A DNA stretch of 64,000 bases from Salinibacterium hongtaonis (GTDB lineage: Bacteria; Actinomycetota; Actinomycetes; Actinomycetales; Microbacteriaceae). The stretch covers positions 186,001 through 250,000 of the forward strand of contig NZ_CP026951.1 in the NCBI RefSeq assembly GCF_003065485.1. The letters are read 5' to 3'. The notes beneath the pieces were generated by a model. It was not told where the DNA came from, searched no databases, and saw only the letters and a program-made list of their open reading frames with translations. Positions 43,878-54,022 of the stretch are shown here, piece by piece (the first letter of the stretch is position 1; the number at the start of each line of letters is the position of its first letter). Both the position numbers and the translations under genes were made by a program.

Positions 43878-45095
43878 ATGAGAGAAGCAGTCATCGTGTC
43901 GACGGCGCGCACCCCCATCGGGCGCGCGTACCGTGGCGCATTCAACGACACGCAAGGCCAGGCGCTCGCCGGCCACGCAATCGCGGCCGCAGTGGAGCGT
44001 GCCGGGGTTGACGGTGCCGAGATCGACGACGTCGTGCTCGGCGTCGCGCTGCAGGAGGGCAGCACGGGCATGAACGTGGCCCGCCAGGCAGCGCTTCGCG
44101 CCGGCCTGCCCACGACCGTGCCCGGGCAGACGCTCGACCGGCAGTGTTCATCCGGCCTCATGGCGATCTCGATCGCCGCCAAGGAGATCATCGTTGATGG
44201 CATGCAGGTGGCCGTCGGGGGAGGGGTCGAGTCGATCTCGCTCGTGCAGAACGAGCACCTCAACCGCTACCGCGTCACCGACCCGTGGCTCAAACAGCAC
44301 CACCCCGACATCTACATGCCGATGCTGGAGACGGCCGAGATCGTGGCCAATCGTTACGGGGTGAGCCGCGATGCTCAGGACGAGTACGCGCTCGAATCGC
44401 AGCGACGCACTGCGGCGGCGCAGGCGGCTGGTCTGTTCAACGACGAGATCGTGCCGTTCAGCGGTTCGATGCTCGTGCAAGACAAGGCGACTGGCGAGAT
44501 CAGCAGCCGCGACTTCACACTGGCCAAGGACGAGGGCAACCGGCCCGAGACCACGCTCGAGGGCCTCTCAAGCCTGCGCACCGTGCTCTCCGACGGCGCC
44601 GAATTCGCCAACGGATTTGTGAACCCGCATGCCACCATCACGGCGGGCAACGCGTCACAGCTTTCGGATGGCGCGTCGGCCGCGGTTCTGATGGAAGCAG
44701 GCGAAGCATCCCGGCGTGGGCTGCAGCCGCTCGGCATCTACCGCGGCATCGCGGTCGCGGGTGTCGACCCGGAAGAGATGGGTATCGGCCCCGTTTATGC
44801 CGTGCCTAAGCTGCTCAAGCAGCACGGGCTCACCGTCGACGACATCGGATTGTGGGAGCTTAACGAGGCATTCGCTTCGCAGACGCTGTACTGCCGCGAC
44901 GCCCTGGGCATCGACCCGGAGAAGTACAACGTCAACGGCGGTGCCATCTCGATCGGGCATCCGTATGGCATGTCCGGCGCCCGCATGGTGGGCCACGCTC
45001 TCATCGAGGGCAAGCGTCGCGGCGTCAAATATGTGGTCGTGACGATGTGCATCGGTGGCGGTCAGGGAGCGGCGGGCCTCTTCGAGGTCGCCTAG
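43878..45095 (+). CDS. Acetyl-CoA acyltransferase (thiolase)
   Basis: Condenses or cleaves acyl-CoA. The active-site Cys lies in [12 protein letters not shown] (about 86-97), the His in [16 protein letters not shown] and the second Cys in [19 protein letters not shown] is also conserved. At 405 residues it has typical length. ATG 43878 was chosen over GTG 43869 because GAGGTGG sits 6-12 bases upstream. The 166 bp before it contain a small GTCAGC/GCTGAC hairpin at 43838-43854. Confidence 0.95.
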   Translation: MREAVIVSTARTPIGRAYRGAFNDTQGQALAGHAIAAAVERAGVDGAEIDDVVLGVALQEGSTGMNVARQAALRAGLPTTVPGQTLDRQCSSGLMAISIAAKEIIVDGMQVAVGGGVESISLVQNEHLNRYRVTDPWLKQHHPDIYMPMLETAEIVANRYGVSRDAQDEYALESQRRTAAAQAAGLFNDEIVPFSGSMLVQDKATGEISSRDFTLAKDEGNRPETTLEGLSSLRTVLSDGAEFANGFVNPHATITAGNASQLSDGASAAVLMEAGEASRRGLQPLGIYRGIAVAGVDPEEMGIGPVYAVPKLLKQHGLTVDDIGLWELNEAFASQTLYCRDALGIDPEKYNVNGGAISIGHPYGMSGARMVGHALIEGKRRGVKYVVVTMCIGGGQGAAGLFEVA

Positions 45096-45167
45096 GCGGT
45101 ATTCGCCCCCGGCAGCGCAGCGCCCACTCGGGTCGTTGTCGGGGGCGCAGCCTAGACTTGGGCTGAC

Positions 45168-47639
45168 ATGACCTTCATTCTCGGCCCTGATGGCGCCCCC
45201 TCGAATCCCCTTCTCGACGGGCTCAACCCGCAGCAGCGCGAAGCGGTCGAGTACCGTGGCCCCGCGCTCCTGATCCTCGCCGGTGCCGGGTCGGGCAAGA
45301 CGAGCGTGCTCACCCGCCGCATCGCCGGTCTGCTGTCGAGCCAGGATGCTTGGCCGAGCCAGATTCTGGCCATCACCTTCACCAACAAGGCCGCCGCCGA
45401 AATGCGCGACCGCGTCGAGTCGCTCATCGGGCAGGCCGCTGAGGGCATGTGGATCTCCACCTTCCACTCGGCGTGCGTTCGCATCCTGCGCCGCGAGGCA
45501 GAGCACTTCGGCTTCACCAAGAACTTCACGATCTATGACTCGGCCGATTCTCGTGCGCTCATCAAGCGCATCATCAAGGATCTTGAGGCGGATGCCTTCG
45601 GCTTCACCGTCAGCTCCGTCTCCGGCAAGATTTCGCGGCTTAAGAACGAGCTCAACGACGTCGAGACGTATGCGCGCAATGCCAACTTCAACGACCCCGC
45701 CGAGCGCGTCTTCGCCCAAATCTTTCGCATGTACACAAGCGAGCTGCAGCGGGCCAACGCGTTCGACTTTGACGACCTCATCGGGCAGACGGTGTTTCTG
45801 TTCCGGGCTTTTCCGCAGGTGGCCGCCATCTATCAGCGCCGCTTTCGTCACATCCTCGTCGACGAGTACCAAGACACGAACCACGCGCAGTACTCGCTCA
45901 TTCGGGAGCTCACGAAGCCCATCGACGCGCATGTTGCGGAGGCGCTTGAGGCTGGCGAGGGTTACCGCTCGTCCCAGCGCGAACCCAACGGCACAATCGC
46001 GGGCGCGAGCCTCACGGTCGTGGGTGACTCCGACCAGTCGATCTATGCCTTCCGCGGCGCGGACATCCGCAACATCGTGGAGTTCGAGCGCGATTACCCG
46101 CGTTCCAAGGTCATTCTGCTCGAGCAGAACTACCGGTCGACTCAGAACATTCTGAGCGCGGCCAACGCCGTCATCTCGAACAACTTCGACCGCAAAGACA
46201 AGAAGCTGTTCACGACCATCGGCGACGGCGAAAAGATCGTGGGCTTCACGGGCTACAGCCAGCACGACGAGGCGCAGTTCATCGCCGACGAGATCACCAC
46301 GCTGCATGACGGCGGGCTCGACTACAAAGACATTGCGGTGTTCTACCGCACGAACGCTCAGACGCGAGCACTCGAAGAGATCTTCATCCGCTCGGCGATT
46401 CCGTATCGGGTGCTCGGCGGCACCAAGTTCTATGAACGAGCCGAGATCAAGGATGTGATGGCGTACCTCATCGCCGTCGCGAACCCGGCCGACCCCATGG
46501 CTCTTCGCCGCATCATGAACGTGCCCAAGCGCGGCATCGGTCCGGCAACGGAGGCGGCGCTGCAGTTGCACGCCGACAAGCACGAGCAGACGCTGCGCGA
46601 TTCGCTGCGGCAGGCCGACCAGCTGGGCCTCGGGCCCAAGGTGACGGGTGCCATCCTGGGCCTCGCCGGGTTGCTCGACGAGGTGACGCTGAGCGTGGAG
46701 ACGGCCAAGGTCGCCGACATTCTCGAGGCGATTCTCAAGCGCACCGGCTACGTAGAACTGCTGCGGGCATCCCGTGATCCTCAGGATGAGGCTCGGGCCG
46801 AGAACGTAGAAGAACTTCTCGCGCAGACCAAGGAGTTCAACACTCGCAACCCCGACGGCACGCTGCTCGACTTCTTGACCGAGGTCACGCTCGTGGCTGC
46901 GGCGGATGATCTGGACGACTCGAGCGGAACCGTCTCGCTCATGACACTCCACACGGCAAAGGGCCTCGAGTTCGACACCGTTTTTCTCACGGGAGTCGAA
47001 GAGGGACTGCTTCCGCACCAGATGTCGGCGGGGGAGCCCGGGGGGCCGGCGGAGGAGCGACGTCTGTTCTATGTGGGCATCACCCGTGCGCGGCGGCGGC
47101 TTTACCTGTCGCTCGCGATGACCCGCGCCCAGTTCGGCGACGTCAACGTGGCGATGCCGAGCCGCTACCTGCAGGAGATTCCGACCGAGCTCATCGACTG
47201 GCGCCAGTCGCCAGGCTCGGCAAACAGCCGCGGCGGAACGCAGCCGCGTGCCCTCAACGCTCGGCGGGATTCGATCGGCTCTGGCTTCAATTCCGGCTTC
47301 AGCTCGGGCACCGGATCGGGTGCCGGTCGGGCCGCGAGCTTCGACCGCGGCGGCGGCTCCGGGTACGGCTACTCGTCGGGCCCCAGCGCTACCGCGCTCG
47401 CCCGCGCGGCCCGCAATGCCGAGAACAAGACCGAGTGGACCAACCGCGTTACCGGCACGGTGCGCGACAACGGAGACCTCACGCTCGCGGTGGGCGATCG
47501 CGTGCGCCACGATGACTTTGGCGAGGGAACCGTTAAGTCGGTCACGGCGAACGGGCCCAAGAGCATCGCCGAGGTGCAATTTGATGAGGCAGGCCGCAAG
47601 CGGCTTCTCGTCAAAATTGCTCCTATTGAGAAGCTGTAG
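45168..47639 (+). CDS. pcrA: ATP-dependent DNA helicase PcrA/UvrD-like
   Basis: Superfamily 1A helicase for repair and replication-fork maintenance. Motif I AGAGSGKTSVLTRR (about 37), Ia FTNKAAAEMRDRV, II DEYQDTN, III VVGDSDQSIYAFRGAD, IV EQNYRSTQNIL and VI VGITRARRRLYLS appear in order over 823 residues. A Gly/Ser-rich linker precedes a C-terminal Tudor-like domain (VGDRVRHDDFGEGTVKSV) that in PcrA binds RNA polymerase. TAGACT lies 9 bases before the ATG. Confidence 0.95.
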   Translation: MTFILGPDGAPSNPLLDGLNPQQREAVEYRGPALLILAGAGSGKTSVLTRRIAGLLSSQDAWPSQILAITFTNKAAAEMRDRVESLIGQAAEGMWISTFHSACVRILRREAEHFGFTKNFTIYDSADSRALIKRIIKDLEADAFGFTVSSVSGKISRLKNELNDVETYARNANFNDPAERVFAQIFRMYTSELQRANAFDFDDLIGQTVFLFRAFPQVAAIYQRRFRHILVDEYQDTNHAQYSLIRELTKPIDAHVAEALEAGEGYRSSQREPNGTIAGASLTVVGDSDQSIYAFRGADIRNIVEFERDYPRSKVILLEQNYRSTQNILSAANAVISNNFDRKDKKLFTTIGDGEKIVGFTGYSQHDEAQFIADEITTLHDGGLDYKDIAVFYRTNAQTRALEEIFIRSAIPYRVLGGTKFYERAEIKDVMAYLIAVANPADPMALRRIMNVPKRGIGPATEAALQLHADKHEQTLRDSLRQADQLGLGPKVTGAILGLAGLLDEVTLSVETAKVADILEAILKRTGYVELLRASRDPQDEARAENVEELLAQTKEFNTRNPDGTLLDFLTEVTLVAAADDLDDSSGTVSLMTLHTAKGLEFDTVFLTGVEEGLLPHQMSAGEPGGPAEERRLFYVGITRARRRLYLSLAMTRAQFGDVNVAMPSRYLQEIPTELIDWRQSPGSANSRGGTQPRALNARRDSIGSGFNSGFSSGTGSGAGRAASFDRGGGSGYGYSSGPSATALARAARNAENKTEWTNRVTGTVRDNGDLTLAVGDRVRHDDFGEGTVKSVTANGPKSIAEVQFDEAGRKRLLVKIAPIEKL

Positions 47640-47730
47640 CTTCGTCCACCCCGCTCTGGGCGGCCATCTTCGAAGGCGGCGGCTCTATCGTCATGGCCGA
47701 CAACCGCACCTACCTCCCGGGAGTAAACAA

Positions 47731-48564
47731 GTGAAGCTAGCAACCCTGCGCCTTGAGGGCGCCGCCACGACCGCCGTGCGCATCGACGGCGACGCCGCCA
47801 TCGAGATCAGCGGATACGCCGACCTCGGAGCGCTTCTGGCGGTCGAAGGATGGCGTGACATTGCGGCAGTAGCCGACGGCACGTCCCATGTGCTCTCTGA
47901 GATTGCCCCGCAGTCGTGGGCTCCGGTTGTGCCCAAGCCCGGCAAGATCATCTGCGTTGGCCAGAACTATGAGACCCACATCACGGAGATGGGCCGGGAG
48001 CTTCCCCAGTACCCCACCCTGTTCGCCAAGTTCCCCGAGGCCCTCGTCGGAGCCTTCGACGAGATCGAGATGCCCGCCGTCTCGTCGCAGGTTGATTGGG
48101 AGGCCGAGCTCGCCGTCGTGATCGGGGCCCCTGCTCGTCGCGTCAGCGAGAGCGACGCAAAAAACTACATCGCCGGATATGCCGTTATCAACGACGTGTC
48201 GATGCGCGATTACCAGTACCGCACCCTGCAGTGGCTTCAGGGTAAGACGTTCGAGAACACGGCGCCGTTCGGTCCGTACCTCGTGACCGCCGACGAGTGG
48301 GATCTCGGCCCCATCATGAAGTGTGTCGTCGACGGCGAGACCGTGCAGGAGACGACCACGGCAGAGTTGGTCTTCACGCCGGCCAAGCTCGTCTCCTATA
48401 TTTCGGACATCATCACCCTGAACGCTGGCGACGTCATCGCGACGGGAACCACCGGTGGGGTGGGCCACGCCCGCACCCCCGCGCGGTACCTCTCTGATGG
48501 TTCGCTCCTGGAGACCTCGATTGAGGGCCTCGGCGCTCAGAGGAACATCGCCAAGGTCGTCTGA
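47731..48564 (+). CDS. Fumarylacetoacetate hydrolase family protein
   Basis: FAH-fold hydrolase or decarboxylase (FahD-type). The start GTG 47731 follows GGGAG and gives 277 residues; the longer open frame upstream overlaps pcrA and is not real. The domain shows KIICVGQNYETHITEMG, metal ligands in DWEAELAVVIG (the Glu-x-Glu element), DVSMRDYQYRTLQWLQGKTFENTAPFGPY and GDVIATGTTGGVG. Substrate not assignable. Confidence 0.92.
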   Translation: MKLATLRLEGAATTAVRIDGDAAIEISGYADLGALLAVEGWRDIAAVADGTSHVLSEIAPQSWAPVVPKPGKIICVGQNYETHITEMGRELPQYPTLFAKFPEALVGAFDEIEMPAVSSQVDWEAELAVVIGAPARRVSESDAKNYIAGYAVINDVSMRDYQYRTLQWLQGKTFENTAPFGPYLVTADEWDLGPIMKCVVDGETVQETTTAELVFTPAKLVSYISDIITLNAGDVIATGTTGGVGHARTPARYLSDGSLLETSIEGLGAQRNIAKVV

Positions 48565-48636
48565 GGTCAGAGCGGCCTTTCGCTTGCGAGCGGCAGACCA
48601 GTACCCGTGGCGCCCCGCTGGCTTTAGGGTGGGCGG

Positions 48637-49119
48637 ATGCTGCCCTCCGAACTCTCTCGCTATACCGGTTACCTTGTACGCCGTGCCCAGCAAGCGCACG
48701 CCGCACTGTGGCTGCGCGCGGGCGAATCAGAGGTCACGTCGGTGCAGTTCGGCGTGCTCAGCTTGCTCGACAGCAACCCCTCGATCGACCAGCGCTCACT
48801 CGGGGACCTGCTCCAGCTTGACCGTTCGACGATTGCGGATGTTGTGCTGCGACTCGAGAGCCGTGGCTACATCGAGCGCGTTCGCGACGCCGTTGACCGA
48901 CGCCGCAAGATCTTGACGCTGACCGAGCAGGGGAGGGAGGAGCTGCGAGCGCTGCTGCCCCATGCCGAAAACATCAACGCGGCACTCGTGGCCGGCCTCA
49001 ATCCTGCCGATCAGCACGAACTGAACCGTCTGCTTCGCCTGCTCATCGCCTCGCACAGCGACTTCGATGACGAGGATGCTGTGCGGGGCGACTCGGATGC
49101 GCCCGACGCCACGCGGTGA
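48637..49119 (+). CDS. MarR family transcriptional regulator
   Basis: Winged-helix regulator of 160 residues: an N-terminal helix (LSRYTGYLVRRAQQAHAALW), recognition region IDQRSLGDLLQLDRSTIADVVLRLESRGYIERVRDAVDRRRKILTLT and a C-terminal helix pair. The DxRxK wing (DAVDRRRK) is conserved. The targets are unclear; neither neighbour is an obvious transporter. TAGGGT lies 6 bases before the ATG. Confidence 0.93.
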   Translation: MLPSELSRYTGYLVRRAQQAHAALWLRAGESEVTSVQFGVLSLLDSNPSIDQRSLGDLLQLDRSTIADVVLRLESRGYIERVRDAVDRRRKILTLTEQGREELRALLPHAENINAALVAGLNPADQHELNRLLRLLIASHSDFDDEDAVRGDSDAPDATR

Positions 49120-49288
49120 TTCTCGCCTAAAGAATCCCCGTTCTTTCGCGGCCGCTGAGGCGCCCCGACAAAGTCGGGCAGTGAGACCGGGGTAGAGTTT
49201 TGCTTGGCTAACTTCTCCGGAGCCCCCTTCTTTCGGCCCGGACTCGAGAACATTTGCCACTTCACAACACCATTACGCGCGGATTGGA

Positions 49289-50467
49289 ATGAGCAGCGTG
49301 GATCTATATGAGTACCAGGCCAGGGACCTTTTTGAGTCCTATGGCGTGCCAGTACTTGCCGGCCTGATTGCCGACACTCCTGAAGAAGCCAAGGCGGCTG
49401 CCGAGAAGATCGGTGGCACCGTCGTCGTTAAGGCCCAGGTCAAGACCGGTGGTCGTGGCAAGGCTGGCGGCGTCAAGGTCGTGCACAACGCGGATGACGC
49501 GTTCACGGCTGCCGAGCAGATCCTCGGCCTCGACATCAAGGGCCACGTGGTCAAGCGGGTCATGATCGCCCAGGGCGCTCGCATCGAGAAGGAGTTCTAC
49601 TTCTCCGTGCTGCTCGACCGGGCAAACCGCTCCTACCTCTCGCTCTGCAGCGTTGAGGGTGGAATGGAAATCGAGGAGCTCGCGGTTGAGCGGCCCGAGG
49701 CGCTCGCGCGCATCGAGGTCAACCCCATCGCCGGCATCGACCAGGCCAAGGCCGAAGAGATCGCCCGCGCGGGAGGCTTCCCCGAGGAGCTCGTCGCCAA
49801 GGTCGCCGCAGTCTTCGTCAAGCTTTACGAGGTCTACAAGGGTGAGGACGCGACGCTCGTCGAGGTCAACCCCCTCGTGCTCACCGCAGACGGCGACATC
49901 GTCGCCCTCGACGGCAAGGTCTCGCTCGACGAGAACGCCGGCTTCCGTCACCCCAAGCACGAAGCGCTTGAGGACAAGGATGCTGCTGACCCTCTCGAGG
50001 CCAAGGCCAAGGAGAACGACCTCAACTACGTCAAGCTCGACGGTGAAGTGGGTGTCATCGGCAACGGTGCAGGCCTCGTCATGTCGACCCTCGACGTCGT
50101 TGCCTACGCTGGCGAGAACCACGGCAACGTGAAGCCCGCCAACTTCCTCGACATCGGAGGCGGAGCATCCGCTGAGGTTATGGCCGCAGGCCTGGATGTC
50201 ATCCTGGGCGACCCGCAGGTCAAGAGCGTTTTCGTCAACGTCTTCGGCGGCATCACCGCGTGTGACGCTGTCGCCAAGGGCATCGTCGGCGCACTCGCCG
50301 AGCTCGGCTCCGCAGCCAACAAGCCGCTCGTGGTTCGCCTCGACGGAAACAACGTCGAGGAGGGTCGTCGCATCCTCAACGAAGCCAACCACCCGCTGGT
50401 GACGCTGGCCGCAACCATGGACGAGGGCGCCGACAAGGCCGCCGAGCTCGCCTACGCAGCGAAGTAA
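49289..50467 (+). CDS. sucC: Succinyl-CoA synthetase beta subunit
   Basis: ATP-grasp subunit of the TCA-cycle enzyme joining succinate and Co[18 protein letters not shown] at the start, [45 protein letters not shown] and [15 protein letters not shown] are diagnostic; it has 392 residues. A TAGAGT box in GGGGTAGAGTTTTG (about 49193) may be the promoter, giving a leader of about 85 bases. The sucD gene follows after 10 bp. Confidence 0.96.
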   Translation: MSSVDLYEYQARDLFESYGVPVLAGLIADTPEEAKAAAEKIGGTVVVKAQVKTGGRGKAGGVKVVHNADDAFTAAEQILGLDIKGHVVKRVMIAQGARIEKEFYFSVLLDRANRSYLSLCSVEGGMEIEELAVERPEALARIEVNPIAGIDQAKAEEIARAGGFPEELVAKVAAVFVKLYEVYKGEDATLVEVNPLVLTADGDIVALDGKVSLDENAGFRHPKHEALEDKDAADPLEAKAKENDLNYVKLDGEVGVIGNGAGLVMSTLDVVAYAGENHGNVKPANFLDIGGGASAEVMAAGLDVILGDPQVKSVFVNVFGGITACDAVAKGIVGALAELGSAANKPLVVRLDGNNVEEGRRILNEANHPLVTLAATMDEGADKAAELAYAAK

Positions 50468-50477
50468 GGATCAGGGA

Positions 50478-51365
50478 ATGTCAATCTTCCTCAACAAGGA
50501 CTCCAAGGTCATCGTCCAGGGCATCACCGGCGGTGAGGGCACCAAGCACACCGCCCTCATGCTCAAGGCTGGCACCCAGGTCGTCGGCGGCGTCAACGCC
50601 CGCAAGGCTGGCACGACGGTCGTTCACGGCGACGTCGAGCTCCCCGTCTTCGCAACGGTCAAGGAGGCCATGGAGGCCACCGGCGCCGACGTGTCGATCG
50701 CGTTCGTTCCCCCGGCCTTCACCAAGGACGCCATGATCGAGGCCATCGACGCCGAGATCCCGCTTCTCGTCGTGATCACCGAGGGTGTTCCCGTCGGCGA
50801 CAGCGCCGAGGCCTGGGCTTACGCCCAGGAGAAGGGCAACACGACCCGCATCATCGGGCCGAACTGCCCCGGCATCATCACCCCGGGTGAGGCGCTCGTC
50901 GGCATCACGCCCGCGAACATCACCGGCAAGGGACCGATCGGCCTCGTGTCGAAGTCGGGCACCCTGACCTACCAGATGATGTACGAGCTGCGCGACCTGG
51001 GCTTCTCGACCGCAATCGGCATCGGCGGCGACCCCATCATCGGCACGACGCACATCGACGCTCTCGCAGCGTTCGAGGCTGACCCCGAGACCAAGGCGAT
51101 CGTCATGATCGGTGAGATCGGTGGCGACGCTGAGGAGCGCGCAGCCGACTTCATCAAGGCCAACGTCACGAAGCCCGTCGTGGGCTACGTCGCAGGCTTC
51201 ACGGCACCCGAGGGCAAGACCATGGGCCACGCTGGCGCCATCGTCTCCGGCTCCGCGGGCACCGCTCAGGCGAAGAAGGAGGCCCTCGAGGCCGCCGGCG
51301 TCAAGGTCGGCAAGACGCCGTCCGAGGCCGCAACCCTCATGCGCGAGATTCTCGCGTCGCTCTAA
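50478..51365 (+). CDS. sucD: Succinyl-CoA synthetase alpha subunit
   Basis: CoA-binding subunit carrying the phosphorylated His. [17 protein letters not shown] at the N-terminus, [14 protein letters not shown], and [21 protein letters not shown] with the active-site His near residue 247. At 295 residues it has the usual length. It is co-transcribed with sucC (10-bp gap with AAGGATCAGGG ribosome site) and followed by a terminator. Confidence 0.96.
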   Translation: MSIFLNKDSKVIVQGITGGEGTKHTALMLKAGTQVVGGVNARKAGTTVVHGDVELPVFATVKEAMEATGADVSIAFVPPAFTKDAMIEAIDAEIPLLVVITEGVPVGDSAEAWAYAQEKGNTTRIIGPNCPGIITPGEALVGITPANITGKGPIGLVSKSGTLTYQMMYELRDLGFSTAIGIGGDPIIGTTHIDALAAFEADPETKAIVMIGEIGGDAEERAADFIKANVTKPVVGYVAGFTAPEGKTMGHAGAIVSGSAGTAQAKKEALEAAGVKVGKTPSEAATLMREILASL

Positions 51366-51380
51366 GCAGTTAGCTGCTCA

Positions 51381-51406
51381 GGATGGCCCGCTTCGGCGGG
51401 CCATCC
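51381..51406. terminator. Terminator with TTCG tetraloop after sucD
   Basis: GGATGGCCCGC and GCGGGCCATCC form an 11-bp perfect stem closed by TTCG. It also lies at the 3' end of the converging DUF4166 gene. Confidence 0.85.
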
Positions 51407-51410
51407 GTCG

Positions 51411-52022
51411 TTAACGGGTGCTCTGTCTCGTGGTGGTGAACCGGCCCCGGTAGGCGAACACTTCTCCCAAGCCGGGCACGCGCATGCTCACGTCGATCGT
51501 GAACTCGGCGCGAGCGTCGTCGTAGGTCTGCGTCAGCACGACTGCGGGCGCAGGAACGGGGACCAGCGCACGGCCCAGACGGAGCCGCGCACGGCCTGAC
51601 CGCGCCACGAGTGCGCCGTCAGCCGTCGCGGTCACGACCATCTCTACAAGCAGCAGCCCGCGGGCATGCACGTCGACAAGCCTCCCCGCTACGAGCGTCG
51701 TACGGTCCGCCATCGTGCGGATGCCCGTGGAGAACCGCAGGTGACGAACGGTGGCGACCGCGGCATCCGAAACAGGGGAAACCGCGATGTCGAAGGGCAC
51801 GTTCCGCTCGAATTCGGGAAAGAGCAGTCCGAGCCGCGCAGAAACGGCCAGCAGCGGCCGAAGCCAGGGCAGCCGCGACCCGGCTTCGGCGAAGGTTCCG
51901 GTTGCCGCGACCGTGTGGGTTCCGAAGAACCGCTGCAGCTGCGGGTGCAGCCGAGAGAACTCGACCCCGAGGGCGCGTTCGTAGATGGTTCCGGCGGGAT
52001 TCGTCGTCGGCGTCGTACCCAT
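51411..52022 (-). CDS. DUF4166 protein
   Basis: A 203-residue protein that I match to DUF4166, a beta-rich domain of unknown function. Features: YERALGVEFSRLHPQLQRFF at the N-terminus, a Pro-containing LPWLRPLLAVSARLGLLFPE hydrophobic stretch, and a strand-rich C-terminal half. The start at 52022 follows GGGAGGCAACA; an ORF extension to 52049 is not needed. It is divergent from the PerM gene. Confidence 0.75.
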   Translation of the reverse strand: MGTTPTTNPAGTIYERALGVEFSRLHPQLQRFFGTHTVAATGTFAEAGSRLPWLRPLLAVSARLGLLFPEFERNVPFDIAVSPVSDAAVATVRHLRFSTGIRTMADRTTLVAGRLVDVHARGLLLVEMVVTATADGALVARSGRARLRLGRALVPVPAPAVVLTQTYDDARAEFTIDVSMRVPGLGEVFAYRGRFTTTRQSTR

Positions 52023-52129
52023 TGTTGCCTCCCGAGCCAACCCTGCCACTACCGACGCCGATCTGCTGTGGGGATACCGATGCGCGGGGCGGCGAGCGGC
52101 CCGACCAGGGGAGGCGGAGGTAGTGTCGT

Positions 52130-53422
52130 ATGGCCATGAATCGTCCGCTCACCGCCGTCTTCTCCGCGCTTGAGGCGCTGCTCGTTGTGGGCATCGGAAT
52201 CGGCATCCCCCTCGTTCCCCTTTCGCTCATGTGGGGCTTCCACTACGAGCTGCAGGTCGACTGGGCGGTTTTCTGGCGGGCGTCCGTCGATATTTGGATG
52301 CTCGGCCACGGAGCATCCGTTTCTGTGGCTCCTGACGCCGCCCTGGGCGCCGCGATGGGCATCGCCCAGGCGATCGAGCCGTTCACCCTCAGCCTCGCGC
52401 CGCTCGGGTTCGCCCTCCTCACGGTGCTCCTGGGTCACCGCGCGGGGCGGCGCATCGCCGAGACTCCACATTCTCTTCTGGGCCTTGGCGTAGCGGCGGG
52501 CACATTCGCCCTGTTGGCGCTGGTGGCCGCCCTGACCGCTGTGACGGATGCGGTGCGCCCCTCCGTTGTGCAGGGCACCCTGCTGCCCACTCTGGTGTTC
52601 GTGGCGGGCCTCGTCGCTGGCGCGGGGATCACCCGCTACAGGCTTCAGTCGAGACCCCGCGACGTCTTTGACCGCGCATGGGTGCGCCTGACGGACTGGC
52701 CGGCATCTGCCCGGATGATCGTGGGCGGCGCCCTTATCGGCGGCTCCGCTGCGGTCGCGGCGATCGTTGCGGTGGCATCCATCGTGCTTGCGGTGCTCAT
52801 TGCCGTGAACTACGCGGGGGTCATCGCCCTCTATGAGGGTGCTCACGCCGGGGTATTGGGCGGCGTTGCCCTCACGGTGGCCCAGCTGGCGTTCGTGCCG
52901 AACTTTGTGGTCTGGGCCGCCTCGTGGCTTGTTGGCCCAGGTTTCGCGATCGGCGCAGGTTCGTCAGTGTCTCCTCTTGCTACGGCGCTCGGGCCGATGC
53001 CGGGCGTGCCGGTTCTCGCGGCCCTGCCGACGGGGGAGTTCGCCTGGGGCTTTCTCGGCATGCTTGTCCCCGTCATTGCCGGTTTCTTTGTCGGAGCGCT
53101 CATGCGGTGGCGGGTTCCTCAGGCGGGCAGGTCGTCGCTGTGGGTGACGATCGCCTCCGGCGCATCGGTCGGGGTCGTCGCGGGCGTCATCCTGGGCCTG
53201 CTCTCCTGGTGGTCTGGCGGTTCCGGCGGGCCGGGCAGGCTCTCCGTCATCGGCCCTGACCCGCTCTGGGTGGCGCTCTGTGTCGCGCTTGAGGTGGGGG
53301 TTGCCTGCACGCTCGGCCTGGCTGCGGCGTCGCGCGGGTCCGCAGAGGCAGTGCTCCCGGCGACATCGAGCCCGGATGAGACGCCCACGGGGCCGATCCT
53401 CGTGGTGGGCGACCGCGAGTAG
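52130..53422 (+). CDS. DUF6350 (PerM-type) membrane protein
   Basis: Polytopic membrane protein of 430 residues with nine or ten hydrophobic segments, matching the actinobacterial DUF6350 family; in mycobacteria the related PerM protein affects cell division. An N-terminal segment follows RPLTAVFSALEALLVVGIGIG; the C-terminal tail is acidic. A second ATG at 52136 is equally possible; GAGGCGGAGG precedes both. Its TAG stop doubles as the first bases of the purN -10 box. Confidence 0.85.
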   Translation: MAMNRPLTAVFSALEALLVVGIGIGIPLVPLSLMWGFHYELQVDWAVFWRASVDIWMLGHGASVSVAPDAALGAAMGIAQAIEPFTLSLAPLGFALLTVLLGHRAGRRIAETPHSLLGLGVAAGTFALLALVAALTAVTDAVRPSVVQGTLLPTLVFVAGLVAGAGITRYRLQSRPRDVFDRAWVRLTDWPASARMIVGGALIGGSAAVAAIVAVASIVLAVLIAVNYAGVIALYEGAHAGVLGGVALTVAQLAFVPNFVVWAASWLVGPGFAIGAGSSVSPLATALGPMPGVPVLAALPTGEFAWGFLGMLVPVIAGFFVGALMRWRVPQAGRSSLWVTIASGASVGVVAGVILGLLSWWSGGSGGPGRLSVIGPDPLWVALCVALEVGVACTLGLAAASRGSAEAVLPATSSPDETPTGPILVVGDRE

Positions 53423-53431
53423 GCTTGCCGG

Positions 53432-54022
53432 GTGCTCAAACTCGTTGTGCTGATCTCCGGTGGGGGATCCAACCTCCGTTCCCTGCTCGAGGCGTCGGAG
53501 GACGCCGAGTTTCCCGCACGGGTGGTCGCCATCGGCGCTGACCGCGACGCGGATGGGCTCGCCCACGCCGAAGAGTTCGGCATCCCCTCGTTCGTGGTGC
53601 CCTACACGAGCTACCCCGATCGCGAATCGTGGGGCGATGCCCTGCTTGAGCAGATCCGCCTCTGGGAGCCGGACCTCGTCATCCTGAGCGGCCTCATGCG
53701 CCTGCTACCCGAACGGGTCGTTGAGGCCCTGTCTCCTCAGCTGATCAATACGCATCCTGCGTACCTGCCCGAGTTCCCTGGTGCGCACGGCGTGCGGGAT
53801 GCGCTCGCGGCGGGCGTGACTGAGACGGGCGCCAGCGTGATCGTGGTCGACACCGGCGTCGACAGCGGCCCGATCATCTCGCGCCAGCGCGTTGCGATTC
53901 TGCCCAAAGACACCGAGTCGACCCTGCATGACCGAATCAAACTCGTCGAGCGTGAGCTGCTGGTGCAGGCCGTGCTTGATATCGCCAACGGAACCATCGA
54001 CCTGAAGGAACTTGCCTCATGA
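53432..54022 (+). CDS. purN: Phosphoribosylglycinamide formyltransferase
   Basis: Third step of purine synthesis, transferring formyl from 10-formyl-THF to GAR. The 196 residues show [18 protein letters not shown], the [10 protein letters not shown] loop, [20 protein letters not shown] with the catalytic Asn and His, and the downstream Asp in [10 protein letters not shown]. The start is a GTG with TAGGCT six bases upstream, the TAG being the stop codon of the preceding gene. It overlaps purH by 4 bp. Confidence 0.96.
   Translation: MLKLVVLISGGGSNLRSLLEASEDAEFPARVVAIGADRDADGLAHAEEFGIPSFVVPYTSYPDRESWGDALLEQIRLWEPDLVILSGLMRLLPERVVEALSPQLINTHPAYLPEFPGAHGVRDALAAGVTETGASVIVVDTGVDSGPIISRQRVAILPKDTESTLHDRIKLVERELLVQAVLDIANGTIDLKELAS

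Noticed and set aside
44655-47579. 974-codon open frame opposite thiolase and pcrA
   Set aside because: Antisense to two genes with complete motifs; long antisense frames are expected from high-GC codon bias, and its translation has no recognisable domain.
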